The position numbers and the translations under genes are program-made. Below the pieces are notes generated by a model. The model did not search any database. It was not told where the DNA came from and saw nothing but the letters and a program-made list of their open reading frames with translations. Below are positions 23,476-33,052 of a stretch of 64,000 nucleotides of DNA, piece after piece (within the stretch, counting starts at the first letter, position 1; every line of letters starts with the position of its first letter). The stretch is taken from assembly GCA_934778215.1 (NCBI GenBank), contig CAKVOE010000001.1:434001-498000 (forward strand). The letters run 5' to 3'. The stretch is from an uncultured Clostridia bacterium. Lineage in GTDB: Bacteria > Bacillota > Clostridia > Christensenellales > UBA1242.

Positions 23476-24885
23476 TTACACAAATTGCTTAATTATATCG
23501 CCCGCAATATCTTTTAGTGTAATTTCTTTTACATCGGCAAAACTATATACTTCGCAAGAAAATATTTCAACACCGTTTTGCATAACTTTAATATTCCCTA
23601 CCACCTCGTCCTTTTTTATTGGGGCAGATAAATACTCCGGTAAATTTAATATCACACTAAAAGCGTCCTTTTCGTCTGCAAATATAGGATAACTAAACCC
23701 TGCCTTTGTATAAACTTTTACGCTTGCAGTTTTGGAGTTTTGCACTGGAACATTGCTAACAAAAGAATAATTTTCTATCAAATTTTTTACTTCAAATTTT
23801 TGTTCGGCTACTTTTAAGAGTTTTTCGCTAACTACGAACATATCAGGACAATTTAGTACAACCGAAATTAGTTCTTTGTTAGATATAGTTGCACTACTAA
23901 CCAAACACCTACCAGCCTCTGGAGTAAAGCCCGACTTAACACCTGTTGCTACAAAGCCCGACTTTTGAAGATTGTCATCAAACAATAACTTTTGTTTGTT
24001 TTTTAAAAAACGCTCGGTGTTGGTACAATTGGTTTTTGGTATTGTATATCTTTTTGTAGAAACTATTTTTCGAAAGGTTTCATTTTGCATTGCAGTTGCC
24101 GTAATTTTTGCTAATTCGTAAGCCGTTGTATAATGTGTTTCGCTATGTAATCCGTGCGGGTTATCAAAATGCGTATTTTTTAAATTTAACTTTTTTGCGT
24201 AGTCATTCATAAGTTTTACAAAATTATTTTCGCTTCCGCTTGCAATAATTGCAAGTGCAACTGCACTGTCGTTACCAGATGCCAGCATTAGCCCGTACAT
24301 TAAGTCTATTATTTTAATTTTTTCACCCTTTTTTAGGTAAATGCTTGTACCCTCTATTCCAACAGCGCTATCATCTACAACGACCTCTTTTTGGTAATCG
24401 CTTATGTTTTCAAGAGCAACCAAAAGCGTCATTATTTTTGTGGTACTTGCCATATACATTTTTTCTTGCGAATTGTACCCCAAAATTTCTCTGCCCGAAT
24501 TTGGTTCTATAACACACATTGCTTTGTATGGGCTTTGCGGAGGGTCTTCTTTTTCTGCTCCAAAAGACTTGTAAAAGGTGGTGTATCTTGCCGTTTCATA
24601 CAAAGTGGCTGTTGCAATAAACACCAAAATTCCAATAAAAACGATTGAAACAAAAAGAGCAAACACATTTATATGCTTGGTTTTGTAATAAGGCAATGTA
24701 TTTTCTGTGTTTTTTTGATTTGAATTTATATTGGCGTGTTCATCAAAAAAATCTATATTGCGTCTTTTGGGTTTATTGTATTCAAATTTTCCACATGAGA
24801 TATTTTCACTAATTTTTTTGTTGGGCAGAATAGTTCTAAAACTATCCACCTGCCCTACCTTGTCAATTTCTGAAAAGCCGTACAT
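23476..24885 (-). CDS. D-alanyl-D-alanine carboxypeptidase (S11, DacF-like) with cytoplasmic N-terminal extension
   Basis: Penicillin-binding carboxypeptidase that trims peptidoglycan stem peptides. S11 motifs are STTK (MASTTKIMT), SGN (ASGNDSAVAL) and KSG in place of KTG (GVKSGFTPEAG). The first 70 residues are polar and precede one membrane helix (about 73-97), so the enzyme is anchored by an uncleaved N-terminal signal anchor, unlike the usual cleaved signal with C-terminal amphipathic anchor. Last gene of the leftward scpA-scpB-DUF2953-ytfJ run; it begins four bases after ytfJ ends. Confidence 0.9.
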   Translation of the reverse strand: MYGFSEIDKVGQVDSFRTILPNKKISENISCGKFEYNKPKRRNIDFFDEHANINSNQKNTENTLPYYKTKHINVFALFVSIVFIGILVFIATATLYETARYTTFYKSFGAEKEDPPQSPYKAMCVIEPNSGREILGYNSQEKMYMASTTKIMTLLVALENISDYQKEVVVDDSAVGIEGTSIYLKKGEKIKIIDLMYGLMLASGNDSAVALAIIASGSENNFVKLMNDYAKKLNLKNTHFDNPHGLHSETHYTTAYELAKITATAMQNETFRKIVSTKRYTIPKTNCTNTERFLKNKQKLLFDDNLQKSGFVATGVKSGFTPEAGRCLVSSATISNKELISVVLNCPDMFVVSEKLLKVAEQKFEVKNLIENYSFVSNVPVQNSKTASVKVYTKAGFSYPIFADEKDAFSVILNLPEYLSAPIKKDEVVGNIKVMQNGVEIFSCEVYSFADVKEITLKDIAGDIIKQFV

Positions 24886-24888
24886 AAG

Positions 24889-25287
24889 TTACTCCTTGTG
24901 CTTCTTTTTTAGGGCATTTATGCAGTCGGGAATGCAATCTATTAATTTTAGGAGTGGTTCCGATTGTGAAATTTTTAGATAGTCTACACCCGTTTTATCT
25001 ACAACCAAAACTCCCATAGGTATAACCGAAAAACCAGCCCCTGACCCACCAGCATAAGGAAAGCGACCCTTTTCTTGATTTTTGGAATATTCTCCTCCGC
25101 CTGCAACAAACCCAACACTTACTCTACTAATTGGCAAAATCTTTTTACCTGACTCGCCCACCAAAATTTCCTTTCCTACCACCACATCGCTATCTACCAT
25201 AGACTTTATCTCTTTTATGGTATTAGAAATCAAATTTTCTATTGGTTGGGATTTTTTTAATTCGTCATCGTTGATTTTTTTGTTCAC
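24889..25287 (-). CDS. ytfJ: YtfJ/GerW-family sporulation protein
   Basis: A 132-residue protein matching the YtfJ family: an N-terminal helix (IENLISNTIKEIKSMVDSD), then VVVGKEILVGESGKKILPIS, a glycine-rich GFVAGGGEY and GAGFSVIPMGVLVV. In Bacillus subtilis the homologue is needed for normal germination. The start is GTG at 25287, set by AAGGAG seven bases upstream, and it shares one base with the stop codon of the DUF2953 gene. Its presence supports spore-forming ancestry. Confidence 0.9.
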   Translation of the reverse strand: MNKKINDDELKKSQPIENLISNTIKEIKSMVDSDVVVGKEILVGESGKKILPISRVSVGFVAGGGEYSKNQEKGRFPYAGGSGAGFSVIPMGVLVVDKTGVDYLKISQSEPLLKLIDCIPDCINALKKKHKE

Positions 25288-25832
25288 TATGCTTCTCCTT
25301 TTATTATTTTGTTGTATTTAGTTTTTGCGTAATAAATTGAAATTATTATAGAAAATATTGATAAACTAATTTTTATTTTTGATGCAATGTTTAAATTGGT
25401 TTCGTTGTAACTTGGGTTTATTTGAATATCAATTTTTGATTGCGTTGCTTGTGGCAACAAACTTAAAACCAAAGACTGAAAGGAGCCTATTAGCATACTT
25501 GTTGCAAAAGCGTCTTGCGTTAACCCGCCATCTAACAAAAAAACTATATCCTTAATTTTAAAATAAGACAACATTTTTATAAGCAATAGTTGTTGCATTA
25601 GTTTGGGGTCATTAGACTTCATAATTTTTGAAGTTGTAGTAATTTTTGATACACTAAAATCATCTAGCAAATATAGTTTGCCATGGCTTAAATTAATTTT
25701 TAGGGCAGTTAAACTGTAATACAAACTTTTTGTAGATGTATCAAGCATAAACTGTAATTTTGCGGGCAAAGGCATCAACAAAACAATAACTAAAAATAAA
25801 AAAACGGCACAAAAAATAAACACTATTTTCAT
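25287..25832 (-). CDS. DUF2953 family membrane protein
   Basis: A 181-residue protein with an N-terminal membrane helix (MKIVFIFCAVFLFLVIVLLM) and a C-terminal hydrophobic segment near residues 150-168. Size, topology and its position directly before ytfJ match DUF2953, a family of unknown function found beside ytfJ in Bacillota. No clear ribosome binding site is visible before the ATG. The stop codon overlaps the ytfJ start. Confidence 0.65.
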   Translation of the reverse strand: MKIVFIFCAVFLFLVIVLLMPLPAKLQFMLDTSTKSLYYSLTALKINLSHGKLYLLDDFSVSKITTTSKIMKSNDPKLMQQLLLIKMLSYFKIKDIVFLLDGGLTQDAFATSMLIGSFQSLVLSLLPQATQSKIDIQINPSYNETNLNIASKIKISLSIFSIIISIYYAKTKYNKIIKGEA

Positions 25833-25876
25833 ATTACAAATAGTGTTTATCTAAATTAATAAATTATACCCTTAGT

Positions 25877-26602
25877 TTATACAAAGTCTGAATTATCTGA
25901 TTCTGCGTCACTTGCAGATGGAGTAATACCAACGCTTGCCTTTTCGTTTTCTATAAATTCCGCAATTTTTTGTTTTTCGGCTTCACGCTGTTCTTGAATT
26001 TTTTCTGGCACTATCTCTTCTTCAGAAATATCAAACTGGCGGTATAGTGATTGATCACGGTCTGCCCCACGAATAGTTTTTATTCGGTCTAGCAAACTTT
26101 CTTTATCTGGAAGTTCATCAATACTTTGAAGATTAAAGCGTTTCAAAAAATCATCTGTGGTGCCAAACATAACCGGTCTTCCTACGACATCTTTTTTGCC
26201 GACAATTTCTATTAAATGATGCTCCATTAAAATATTTACGGCGTAATCGCACGAAACGCCTCTAATTTCTTCTATTTCGAGCCTTGTAATTGGTTGTTTG
26301 TACGCAATTATTGCAAGCGTTTCTATGGTAGACTTAGAAAGCGCTCGCTCTCTTATTGGGTTTAAAACCACCGAGATGTCTTCTACATAATCGGGACAAG
26401 TTGCAAGTTGCAAGTGGTTATTAAATCTTTTTAAAATAATTCCGCTTGGCGAAGAATACTTAAAGGTCAAAGTTTCTATGGCTTCTTCTAACTCTTCTTT
26501 TTTTATTTCTAACTTAGAAATAATATCGGTTTCATTAACGGCTTCGCCCGAAACGAACAAAATTGCTTCTAATACCTGTGCAATATTTTCGGTGTTTATC
26601 AT
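25877..26602 (-). CDS. scpB: Segregation and condensation protein B
   Basis: A 241-residue kleisin-associated winged-helix protein that with ScpA and SMC forms bacterial condensin. Family phrases seen are EAILFVSGEAV, LSKSTIETLAIIAYKQPITR, EIEEIRGVSCDYAV and GRPVMFGTTDDFLKRF. The C-terminal 55 residues form an acidic, probably disordered tail longer than usual. It starts three bases after scpA ends. Confidence 0.95.
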   Translation of the reverse strand: MINTENIAQVLEAILFVSGEAVNETDIISKLEIKKEELEEAIETLTFKYSSPSGIILKRFNNHLQLATCPDYVEDISVVLNPIRERALSKSTIETLAIIAYKQPITRLEIEEIRGVSCDYAVNILMEHHLIEIVGKKDVVGRPVMFGTTDDFLKRFNLQSIDELPDKESLLDRIKTIRGADRDQSLYRQFDISEEEIVPEKIQEQREAEKQKIAEFIENEKASVGITPSASDAESDNSDFV

Positions 26603-26604
26603 TG

Positions 26605-27405
26605 TTATATCTCCCCACCCTGTTTTTCTATAAATATTTCGCCAAACGTATCTGGCTGAACGACTTTAATAAGTTGCGTTTTTAGAAGTTCTAATAGTGC
26701 CAAAAAGGTGTTAATAACCTCACTTTTACTGTAATCTAGCGAATACAGTTCGCTAAACTTAACCTTGTTAGAGGTAAGAAGTTTATCTTTTATGTCCGCT
26801 ATTTTTTGAGCCACCGTAAAGCGGTCTTTTGCAATTTGCTTTGCTTCGGGAACTTCTGCTTTTTCTTCTATTTTGTGCATAACAAGCGCAAACGCATCAA
26901 GCAACTTATCAAAACTAAAATCTTTGAGTTCGTAGCGGTATCCGCTTGCAAGAGGTTCGGGGTCTTTGTATAAACTGTCAACATCTTCAAAAGTTTTTAA
27001 AACTTCTGACTGCTCTTTAAATAACTTATACTCCTCAATTTGTCTAATTAATTTCTTTTCTGGGTCTTCTTCCTCTTCTTCATCTTCTTTTGGAGGCGGT
27101 GGCAAAAGTTTTCTTGATTTTATTTCTATTAGTGTAGCAGCCATTTCTATAAAGTCGCCAACCTTTTCTACCGGCATTTCTTCCATTTGACTAATATACT
27201 CCAAAAACTGCTCGGTAATTGTAGAAACAAAAATATCCTTAATGTCAATTTTTGCTTCTTTTATTAGGTGCAACAATAAATCAAGCGGGCCTTCAAACTT
27301 GTCTAGTTTTATGCTATAAGAATCTTCCGAAACTTCTTCGTTTTCGTCACTAACTATGCCCAACTTTTCTAGGTCTTCACTAGATTGTACTTCTACTTGT
27401 TCCAA
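26605..27405 (-). CDS. scpA: Segregation and condensation protein A
   Basis: A 266-residue kleisin that bridges the two SMC heads. The N-terminal motif DKFEGPLDLLLHLIKEAKIDI begins near residue 33 after an acidic extension. EMAATLIEIKSRKLLP follows, then an acidic stretch, and a C-terminal winged helix (VINTFLALLELLKTQLIKVVQ). The start codon is TTG, set by AGGAG eight bases upstream. Directly before scpB, the usual order. Confidence 0.95.
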   Translation of the reverse strand: MEQVEVQSSEDLEKLGIVSDENEEVSEDSYSIKLDKFEGPLDLLLHLIKEAKIDIKDIFVSTITEQFLEYISQMEEMPVEKVGDFIEMAATLIEIKSRKLLPPPPKEDEEEEEDPEKKLIRQIEEYKLFKEQSEVLKTFEDVDSLYKDPEPLASGYRYELKDFSFDKLLDAFALVMHKIEEKAEVPEAKQIAKDRFTVAQKIADIKDKLLTSNKVKFSELYSLDYSKSEVINTFLALLELLKTQLIKVVQPDTFGEIFIEKQGGEI

Positions 27406-27416
27406 AACTCTATCTC

Positions 27417-28103
27417 CTACTTAAATAAATCAAACAAACTCGTCCACATGGTAAGCATTCCTATTTCCATAAAGTTTAAAATGTATTGCATTAAAATATT
27501 AATAATTCCAAATCCCAAAAGCATTATTAAAATTATGGTTGAATATTTATACATAAATTCTAAAAACTTGCTGTCTGGCTTTAAAATTAATTCTAATATT
27601 CGGTACCCATCTAGTGGATAAAATGGCAACAAATTAAAAAATGCTAAACTTAAATTAATTTCTACTCCATAAATTAAAAAATATTGTAGAAGTATTGACC
27701 AAAAACTTCCGCTCGTAAATGCTACCGGTGCAACCGTTCCTATTAATGAGTATATAAAAGTAAAAGTAAACGCCAAAATTAAATTGCTAAGTATACCTGC
27801 AATAGAAATGGCAAACATACTTTTTTTGCCTTTTTTTAAGTTTATCGTGTTTATTGGCACAGGGGTTGCCCAACCAAAACCAAATATTATTAAACAAACA
27901 AATCCGTATAAATTAAAGTGGGCAAACGGGTTAATTGTCATTCTGCCACAAAGTTTTGCGGTTGGGTCACCGTGCTTGTATGCGGTAAATGCGTGCGAAA
28001 ATTCGTGCATAGAAAAACTTATTAGCAATACGCCAAGGTATGCAACAAGTATTGCCATAAATTGTCCAAACGGCAAAGATGCCCTAAATAAACTAATAAG
28101 CAT
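27417..28103 (-). CDS. M50 site-2-type membrane metalloprotease (YwhC-like)
   Basis: A 228-residue polytopic membrane protease. The zinc motif HEFSHAFTAYKHGD (HExxH) lies near residue 34. The second conserved element is FFNLLPFYPLDGYRI, where the Asp is the third ligand. The short form without PDZ domain matches the YwhC/RseP-like peptidase M50 group of Bacillota, whose substrate is unknown. AGGAG lies ten bases before the ATG. It is followed by scpA after 11 bp; the pairing of an M50 gene with scpAB is common. Confidence 0.9.
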   Translation of the reverse strand: MLISLFRASLPFGQFMAILVAYLGVLLISFSMHEFSHAFTAYKHGDPTAKLCGRMTINPFAHFNLYGFVCLIIFGFGWATPVPINTINLKKGKKSMFAISIAGILSNLILAFTFTFIYSLIGTVAPVAFTSGSFWSILLQYFLIYGVEINLSLAFFNLLPFYPLDGYRILELILKPDSKFLEFMYKYSTIILIMLLGFGIINILMQYILNFMEIGMLTMWTSLFDLFK

Positions 28104-28163
28104 TATAAATTATCTCCTATATAAATTATAAATACATTATATAAATAAGTCAAATTATTTAAA

Positions 28164-28195
28164 AGCAAAAAAACAGGTAACCAACTTTACCTGCT
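28164..28195 (-). terminator. Terminator of the dacA-like gene
   Basis: Stem CAGGTAA / TTACCTG (28174-28180, 28187-28193) followed on the minus strand by seven T. Confidence 0.75.
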
Positions 28196-28213
28196 TTTTA
28201 ATATTGGTGCTTT

Positions 28214-29428
28214 TTATAAACACTCGCCAATTAGTTTTGTAACCAAATCTTTATAACTTAGTTTTTCGATATTGTTTGCGGTTAATATTTCGGTAGAGCC
28301 GATTTCTTCGCCATCTTGCAAAACGCTAACTTTTCCTATTACGGTGTTTTCATTTATTGGCGCCGTTAAGTTGTTGTATGTGAATGTGGTAATTAAAGTT
28401 GTTTCTTCTTTTGGTACACCCTTTTGTTTTAGCATAAAAATATCTTCTTTGGTTATTGCATCAACCTGCTTTTCTGTTCCCTTTTTTACCGCAAGAGTTC
28501 CAACTTTGGTAAATTTGGGTAAAACTAAAACACTTTCAAAATTGGTAAAACCATAATTAAACAATTTGTTTTCTTCTAAAAAGCGTTCATTGGTTTCATC
28601 TACACCCATAACGCAAGCAATAAGTTCCATATTATCTCTTTTGCAAAGCCCTACTATGCAATAGCCAGCATCATCGGTATGTCCCGTTTTTGCCATATAT
28701 AAATCTGGGTTTGAGCGTATTAATTTATTTGTGTTGGTTAGTGAAGTAATTCTGCCGTTTGCGTGTTCCATATCGTAAGTCCAAACCTTTTCTAATTCTG
28801 AAATTAAACTATATTTAGATAACGCTTTAATTGCAAGACAAAGGTCTTTTGCACACGAATAATGATTGGCACAGTCGAGTCCGGTGCAGTTTACAAAGTT
28901 TGTATTTGTCATTCCTAATTCGGTTGCCCGCTGATTCATTTTTTTGACGAACAACTTTTCATCGCCTGCAACACATTCGGCAAGAGCCACCGCTGAATCG
29001 TTGGCGGAAGCCACCGCAACCGACTTTATTAATTCTATTAATGTATAACTTCTGTTAGCGTCCAAAAAGCACTCCGAACCTTCTTGGCTTGCCGAATATT
29101 CACTAATTAATACCGGTTGATTAAGTGCAAGGTTTCCCTTTTCGACCTCTTCCATTACCAGTAACAGTGTCATAACTTTTGTCATACTTGCAGGTGCAAG
29201 GTGCTGTTCGTAATTGTCGCCATAAAGAATTTTTTCGCTTTTTGCGTCCATTAATATGCTAGACTTTGCTTTTATGCCCAAAGTGGTTTTTATGTCGCTT
29301 GAACCGTCTGCAATCTCTTGTGCTTTTGTTATCTTTTTATAACAAAATACCAAGTCTTTTGTAGAGGGCAAAATTAAAACCATACTAACAGCCAAAATTA
29401 TTACAACAAATGATAAAAATTTTTTCAT
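28214..29428 (-). CDS. D-alanyl-D-alanine carboxypeptidase (S11, DacA/DacB-like)
   Basis: A 404-residue secreted or membrane-attached carboxypeptidase. A signal peptide (residues 1-22) is followed by SMTK (PASMTKVMT), SAN (VASANDSAVAL) and KTG (MAKTGHTDDAG). A C-terminal beta domain from about 290 is typical of S11 enzymes and ends without a clear amphipathic anchor. Second such enzyme in the window; this one has the classical signal peptide. AGGAG lies nine bases before the ATG. It has its own terminator. Confidence 0.92.
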   Translation of the reverse strand: MKKFLSFVVIILAVSMVLILPSTKDLVFCYKKITKAQEIADGSSDIKTTLGIKAKSSILMDAKSEKILYGDNYEQHLAPASMTKVMTLLLVMEEVEKGNLALNQPVLISEYSASQEGSECFLDANRSYTLIELIKSVAVASANDSAVALAECVAGDEKLFVKKMNQRATELGMTNTNFVNCTGLDCANHYSCAKDLCLAIKALSKYSLISELEKVWTYDMEHANGRITSLTNTNKLIRSNPDLYMAKTGHTDDAGYCIVGLCKRDNMELIACVMGVDETNERFLEENKLFNYGFTNFESVLVLPKFTKVGTLAVKKGTEKQVDAITKEDIFMLKQKGVPKEETTLITTFTYNNLTAPINENTVIGKVSVLQDGEEIGSTEILTANNIEKLSYKDLVTKLIGECL

Positions 29429-29634
29429 AAATAAATTCTCCTACAATTAGTTTAAAATGCACCGCAAATTTTATTAAAAATATTTGCACTTGTTTTGTCG
29501 AATTTTTGTAAGAGATTTAAATATAAAAATATACATTATGAAATTGTTAGATTTGTTCTTTTTTATAAATTACACTTAAATTTATTAACAATGTAAAAAA
29601 AATTGTCTAATTATTTGTTTCAAAATTTTTGCAT

Positions 29635-29670
29635 AAAAAAACTACCTCGCAAAATAATTTGCGAAGTAGT
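29635..29670 (-). terminator. Terminator of the DUF5050-like lipoprotein gene
   Basis: 13-bp stem ACTACCTCGCAAA / TTTGCGAAGTAGT (one mismatch) with seven T on the minus strand. The rest of the 29429-29634 gap shows nothing further. Confidence 0.85.
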
Positions 29671-29684
29671 GAAATTTTTTGAAT

Positions 29685-30941
29685 TTATTTAGATAGAACA
29701 ACAGTTTTTAATACGCTGTATGTAATTGATTTTCCGTCTTCGGTAGTTTGCACCTCTTCTGTAAAATAGTAAAGAGTATTTGCAATTACTTCCCAATTCA
29801 TAAATGAGCCTGCTTTTACGGCTTGTTCTTCGGTTACCTTTTGCAACTTAGCACCCGTTTCGGTAAGAGAAATTCTTGATATTACCTGCTCGGAAGATTT
29901 TGAACCGCTTTTGGTGTACTTAAAGTAAGCATATCCGTTGTTTTCAAACAAGAAATCGTAATCGGTTGATGCCAAAACTCTTTGGGTTTCTAACTTGTTA
30001 TTTATCCAGCCCGTGCTTCTAAACTCTGAGTTAGTGGTATCCTTAACAAGGATTGTTCCGTTAGACAAAATTGAATAAGACTCAGGAACTCCGTAATATA
30101 TTTTTTCGCCCTTGCTTAAACCAGCAACAGCGGTTGTACGGTACAAATCCTTATCTTGAACAAAATACAAATAACCGTTTTTAACTTCTTTTAGCGTAAC
30201 ATCTGCACCGGCAGAAATTAAAATGTTGTCACTGCCATCAGGATTTACACTATATATGTTTTGACCGCTTTGGGTTACAAAATTTTCGGCTGGTGTTAAT
30301 GAGTAGAAAATTTTGGTATCGGCACCAGTGCCTTCGCCACAACTAGATGACAATATAGCACTTTGAACCTCTTCTGCAATGGTTAAGACCTTACCAGTTT
30401 TTACATTTAAAGAATAGATGGTTTTATTTTCATATACTACCAAATAAAGGTCTTCGCCGAACTTATAATAACTATATTTTGGGGAGCCTTCGGTTTCAGT
30501 GGTATACAAAACTTTGTAATTTTTACCATCTAGCCCAACTCGTGCAAAACTCGCTCTTTTAACCAATTTGTTTGCGGTTGATGAAGTTACTTGTGCTGGT
30601 GTAGAAAAATAAATATAGTCGCCAAAAATGTAAACTTCGCCATCGGTATAGCCCGCTAGTGCTGAATATACCAATTCGTCATCGCCTGTTAAATTGCCGT
30701 TTTCGTCAATTTTTGACTTATATATTCCCATAGGTTTGGTGTCTGCTCCGGTAAGAGTACGGTCTGCGGTTAGCCTTTTTACAAAATAGATATAACCGTC
30801 TTTAACTGCTCCTATATTGCCGTTGCTTGTTACACCTTCGGTAGAAAAGTTGGTAACTTTTGCACCACAGCCTGCCAAAGTTGTGGCAGTAACCAAAACT
30901 ATAAGTACCAAACTTAGTGATTTGAATAATTTTTTAAGCAT
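29685..30941 (-). CDS. Lipoprotein with DUF5050-like beta-propeller repeats
   Basis: A 418-residue lipoprotein. The signal peptide ends in the lipobox LAGC (Cys 25), so it is anchored outside the membrane. The mature part has repeated GYIYFV / DYIYFSTP / DLYLVVYENKTIYSLN strands like DUF5050 and related six-bladed propellers. Function unknown; such proteins may sense or bind wall or extracellular ligands. AAAGGGG lies before the ATG. Confidence 0.8.
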   Translation of the reverse strand: MLKKLFKSLSLVLIVLVTATTLAGCGAKVTNFSTEGVTSNGNIGAVKDGYIYFVKRLTADRTLTGADTKPMGIYKSKIDENGNLTGDDELVYSALAGYTDGEVYIFGDYIYFSTPAQVTSSTANKLVKRASFARVGLDGKNYKVLYTTETEGSPKYSYYKFGEDLYLVVYENKTIYSLNVKTGKVLTIAEEVQSAILSSSCGEGTGADTKIFYSLTPAENFVTQSGQNIYSVNPDGSDNILISAGADVTLKEVKNGYLYFVQDKDLYRTTAVAGLSKGEKIYYGVPESYSILSNGTILVKDTTNSEFRSTGWINNKLETQRVLASTDYDFLFENNGYAYFKYTKSGSKSSEQVISRISLTETGAKLQKVTEEQAVKAGSFMNWEVIANTLYYFTEEVQTTEDGKSITYSVLKTVVLSK

Positions 30942-31038
30942 CTCTGTTCCCCTTTAAACAATGAAAAATATTGATTATGTTTACTAATTTATTTTACAAC
31001 AATTTAATTAATAAAGTCAACAACTATTTCCTATTATT

Positions 31039-31938
31039 TTAATTGCAGTTAAATTTAATTGCCCTGCCATCACTCGCATATTGAAACAAAATGTTATAGG
31101 CAAAATCGTTAGAATTTTGCAAGGTGTAAACTAATGAATTTTTGCCGAGTTGTTGTTCGTTTTTTCCTACTATTACAGGCATAGCAATGGCTATTATGTC
31201 TGGCATAGCACCTTTATTTATAAGGAACTTAGGCTTATTATAAAACTTTGCAAGTATAAGCGTTTCAGATTTTTCAATACGCCTCCAACTTCCACCAAAA
31301 CGCTCTTCAAAAAGCGTAAACTGTTCGCCTCCATCAAAGAGCATTTCGAACTCATCTTTTATAGAAGAGTAAAAACTATCGCTTTGCAGGTTTTGGTTTG
31401 TAAAGTTTTCATTATTTTCACTATTTGAAACTCCTACTTTACAGCCGTCACAAATTTTTTCTTGTGGTTTTTCTTCTGTTTCTATTAACTTGGAAGAATT
31501 TTTAAATTTATTTAAAATGCTTTTTGCTTCTTCCAAAATTTTGGTTTGATTAGTTTCTTTTGCGTATTCTTCGGCGGTTAACCTATTATCATCAAAATCG
31601 TTTTTGGTGTTTTGTAGCAAATCACAAAACTCATTTTTTTGTGCATAAGGCGAAAAACCTTTAAGCGACAAGCGGTCGTTTTTGTAAACTTCTACATAAA
31701 TATCATCATTTACACTAAACCCGCCCAGCGAAAAACTTACATAGTTAGAATTAAATTTTTGCACATTAGTATGCCCGTCTGCATCTGTAAGGCAAATTAA
31801 ATATTGGTTTTCTTCTTCAAAATTAAAAAGGTTGACAATTACGACTGCACCAAAGGAGGTTTTTTCTATATAAACACAACCTTGTTCACGACTCATTACT
31901 TCAACCGTTTCTAAAACTATAAATCTTTTTTCGCCCAT
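31039..31938 (-). CDS. Hypothetical two-domain soluble protein
   Basis: A 299-residue protein that I do not recognise. An N-terminal beta-rich domain (about 1-100, FGAVVIVNLFNFEEENQYLI) is separated by an acidic, Asn/Glu-rich linker with a CDGC pair from a C-terminal domain (about 195-299; RFGGSWRRIEKSETLILAKF, MPDIIAIAMPVI). ATG at 31938 is chosen because GAGGGTGG is just upstream; the frame could start at 31992. There is no signal peptide. It lies between a lipoprotein gene and ksgA, all in the same direction. Confidence 0.65.
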   Translation of the reverse strand: MGEKRFIVLETVEVMSREQGCVYIEKTSFGAVVIVNLFNFEEENQYLICLTDADGHTNVQKFNSNYVSFSLGGFSVNDDIYVEVYKNDRLSLKGFSPYAQKNEFCDLLQNTKNDFDDNRLTAEEYAKETNQTKILEEAKSILNKFKNSSKLIETEEKPQEKICDGCKVGVSNSENNENFTNQNLQSDSFYSSIKDEFEMLFDGGEQFTLFEERFGGSWRRIEKSETLILAKFYNKPKFLINKGAMPDIIAIAMPVIVGKNEQQLGKNSLVYTLQNSNDFAYNILFQYASDGRAIKFNCN

Positions 31939-32037
31939 ATACCACCCTCTCTTATTGGTTAAATTATTGACATCTTTGGGCAATATATTCACTTAATAAT
32001 TATTACAATACTTTTTTGCTGGTACAGAAAATTTTTA

Positions 32038-32877
32038 CTAGCCTTTTATGGCTTTATAAAGACTTTCGAACATTTTTGGAGTTAATTCTTCTGCTCTTAT
32101 TGAAACATTTTGGGTAATTGTCAAAATGGCACGTTCGGCAACTTCTCTGGTTATTCCAAGCGAACTCATTAGGTTGTTGCAAAGTGTCTTACGCCTGTAA
32201 AAAAAACATGATTGAATAAACTTTGCTACACCAATTGAGTAATTTTCATCAATGTCGTCTTTTATTTTGATATTTACAATGCACGAATCCACCTTTGGCA
32301 CGGGATAAAAATTTTGTTTTTTTACTACTCTTTTTATAGATGAATTGCCATAATAATTTACCACCGCCGATAATGCACCGTAGTTTTTGCTACCTGCATC
32401 TGCCACCATTCTTTCGCCCACTTCTTTTTGAACCATTATAGAAATGTCCTTTATAAAACTGCACCATGAAAGCAATTTAAAGACAATTGGCGTTGTGATG
32501 TAATATGGGATATTTGCAATAACTTTAATGTTTGCATTTTTTGCAACACTTCCAAAATAGTTTAGCAACTCATCTTTTTCAACCTTTAAAAAATCTTTAA
32601 ATACGACTTTTAAATTTTTGTTGTTTTGTTCAATTTCTGTAAGCGTTTCTAAAAGGCTTCCATCAACCTCAAAAGAAACGACTTTTTTGCACTTGGTAGC
32701 AATTATTTGTGATAATGAGCCTGCCCCCGCTCCAATTTCTACAACCAAATCGGTAGAACTAATATTTGCGTCTTGAACAATTGCCGAAAGCAAATTTTTA
32801 TCGCTGATAAAATTTTGACCTAACGACTTTTTGAATTGATGCGAGGCAAATGGCTTATTTGATATGTTTTTTTGCAT
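32038..32877 (-). CDS. rsmA: 16S rRNA (adenine1518/1519-N6)-dimethyltransferase KsgA/RsmA
   Basis: A 279-residue SAM-dependent enzyme that dimethylates two adenines in helix 45 of 16S rRNA late in 30S assembly. KKSLGQNFISDKNLL is the N-terminal signature. VVEIGAGAGSLSQIIA binds SAM, and NIPYYITTPIVFKLL carries the catalytic NIPY. The C-terminal helical domain (FFYRRKTLCNNL) is complete. Downstream of tatD, as in many Bacillota. Confidence 0.95.
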   Translation of the reverse strand: MQKNISNKPFASHQFKKSLGQNFISDKNLLSAIVQDANISSTDLVVEIGAGAGSLSQIIATKCKKVVSFEVDGSLLETLTEIEQNNKNLKVVFKDFLKVEKDELLNYFGSVAKNANIKVIANIPYYITTPIVFKLLSWCSFIKDISIMVQKEVGERMVADAGSKNYGALSAVVNYYGNSSIKRVVKKQNFYPVPKVDSCIVNIKIKDDIDENYSIGVAKFIQSCFFYRRKTLCNNLMSSLGITREVAERAILTITQNVSIRAEELTPKMFESLYKAIKG

Positions 32878-33017
32878 TCGACAAATTTCTCCCCAAATTT
32901 TTAAAATATTTTACATAATTTTATGGTTGTTAACTAAAAATATTAGCATACAAATGATAAATTAGTACATAAGTTTTTGCACCAGCAAAACTTAATAACA
33001 AAGTACGAAAGAAAAGC

Positions 33018-33052
33018 AAATTTAAGTAACAGCCACCTTGTTACTTAAATTT
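33018..33052 (-). terminator. Terminator overlapping the tatD stop codon
   Basis: Perfect 14-bp stem AAATTTAAGTAACA / TGTTACTTAAATTT. On the minus strand the first arm contains the final Phe-Lys-stop of tatD, and the second arm runs into a T-rich tail. Confidence 0.75.
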
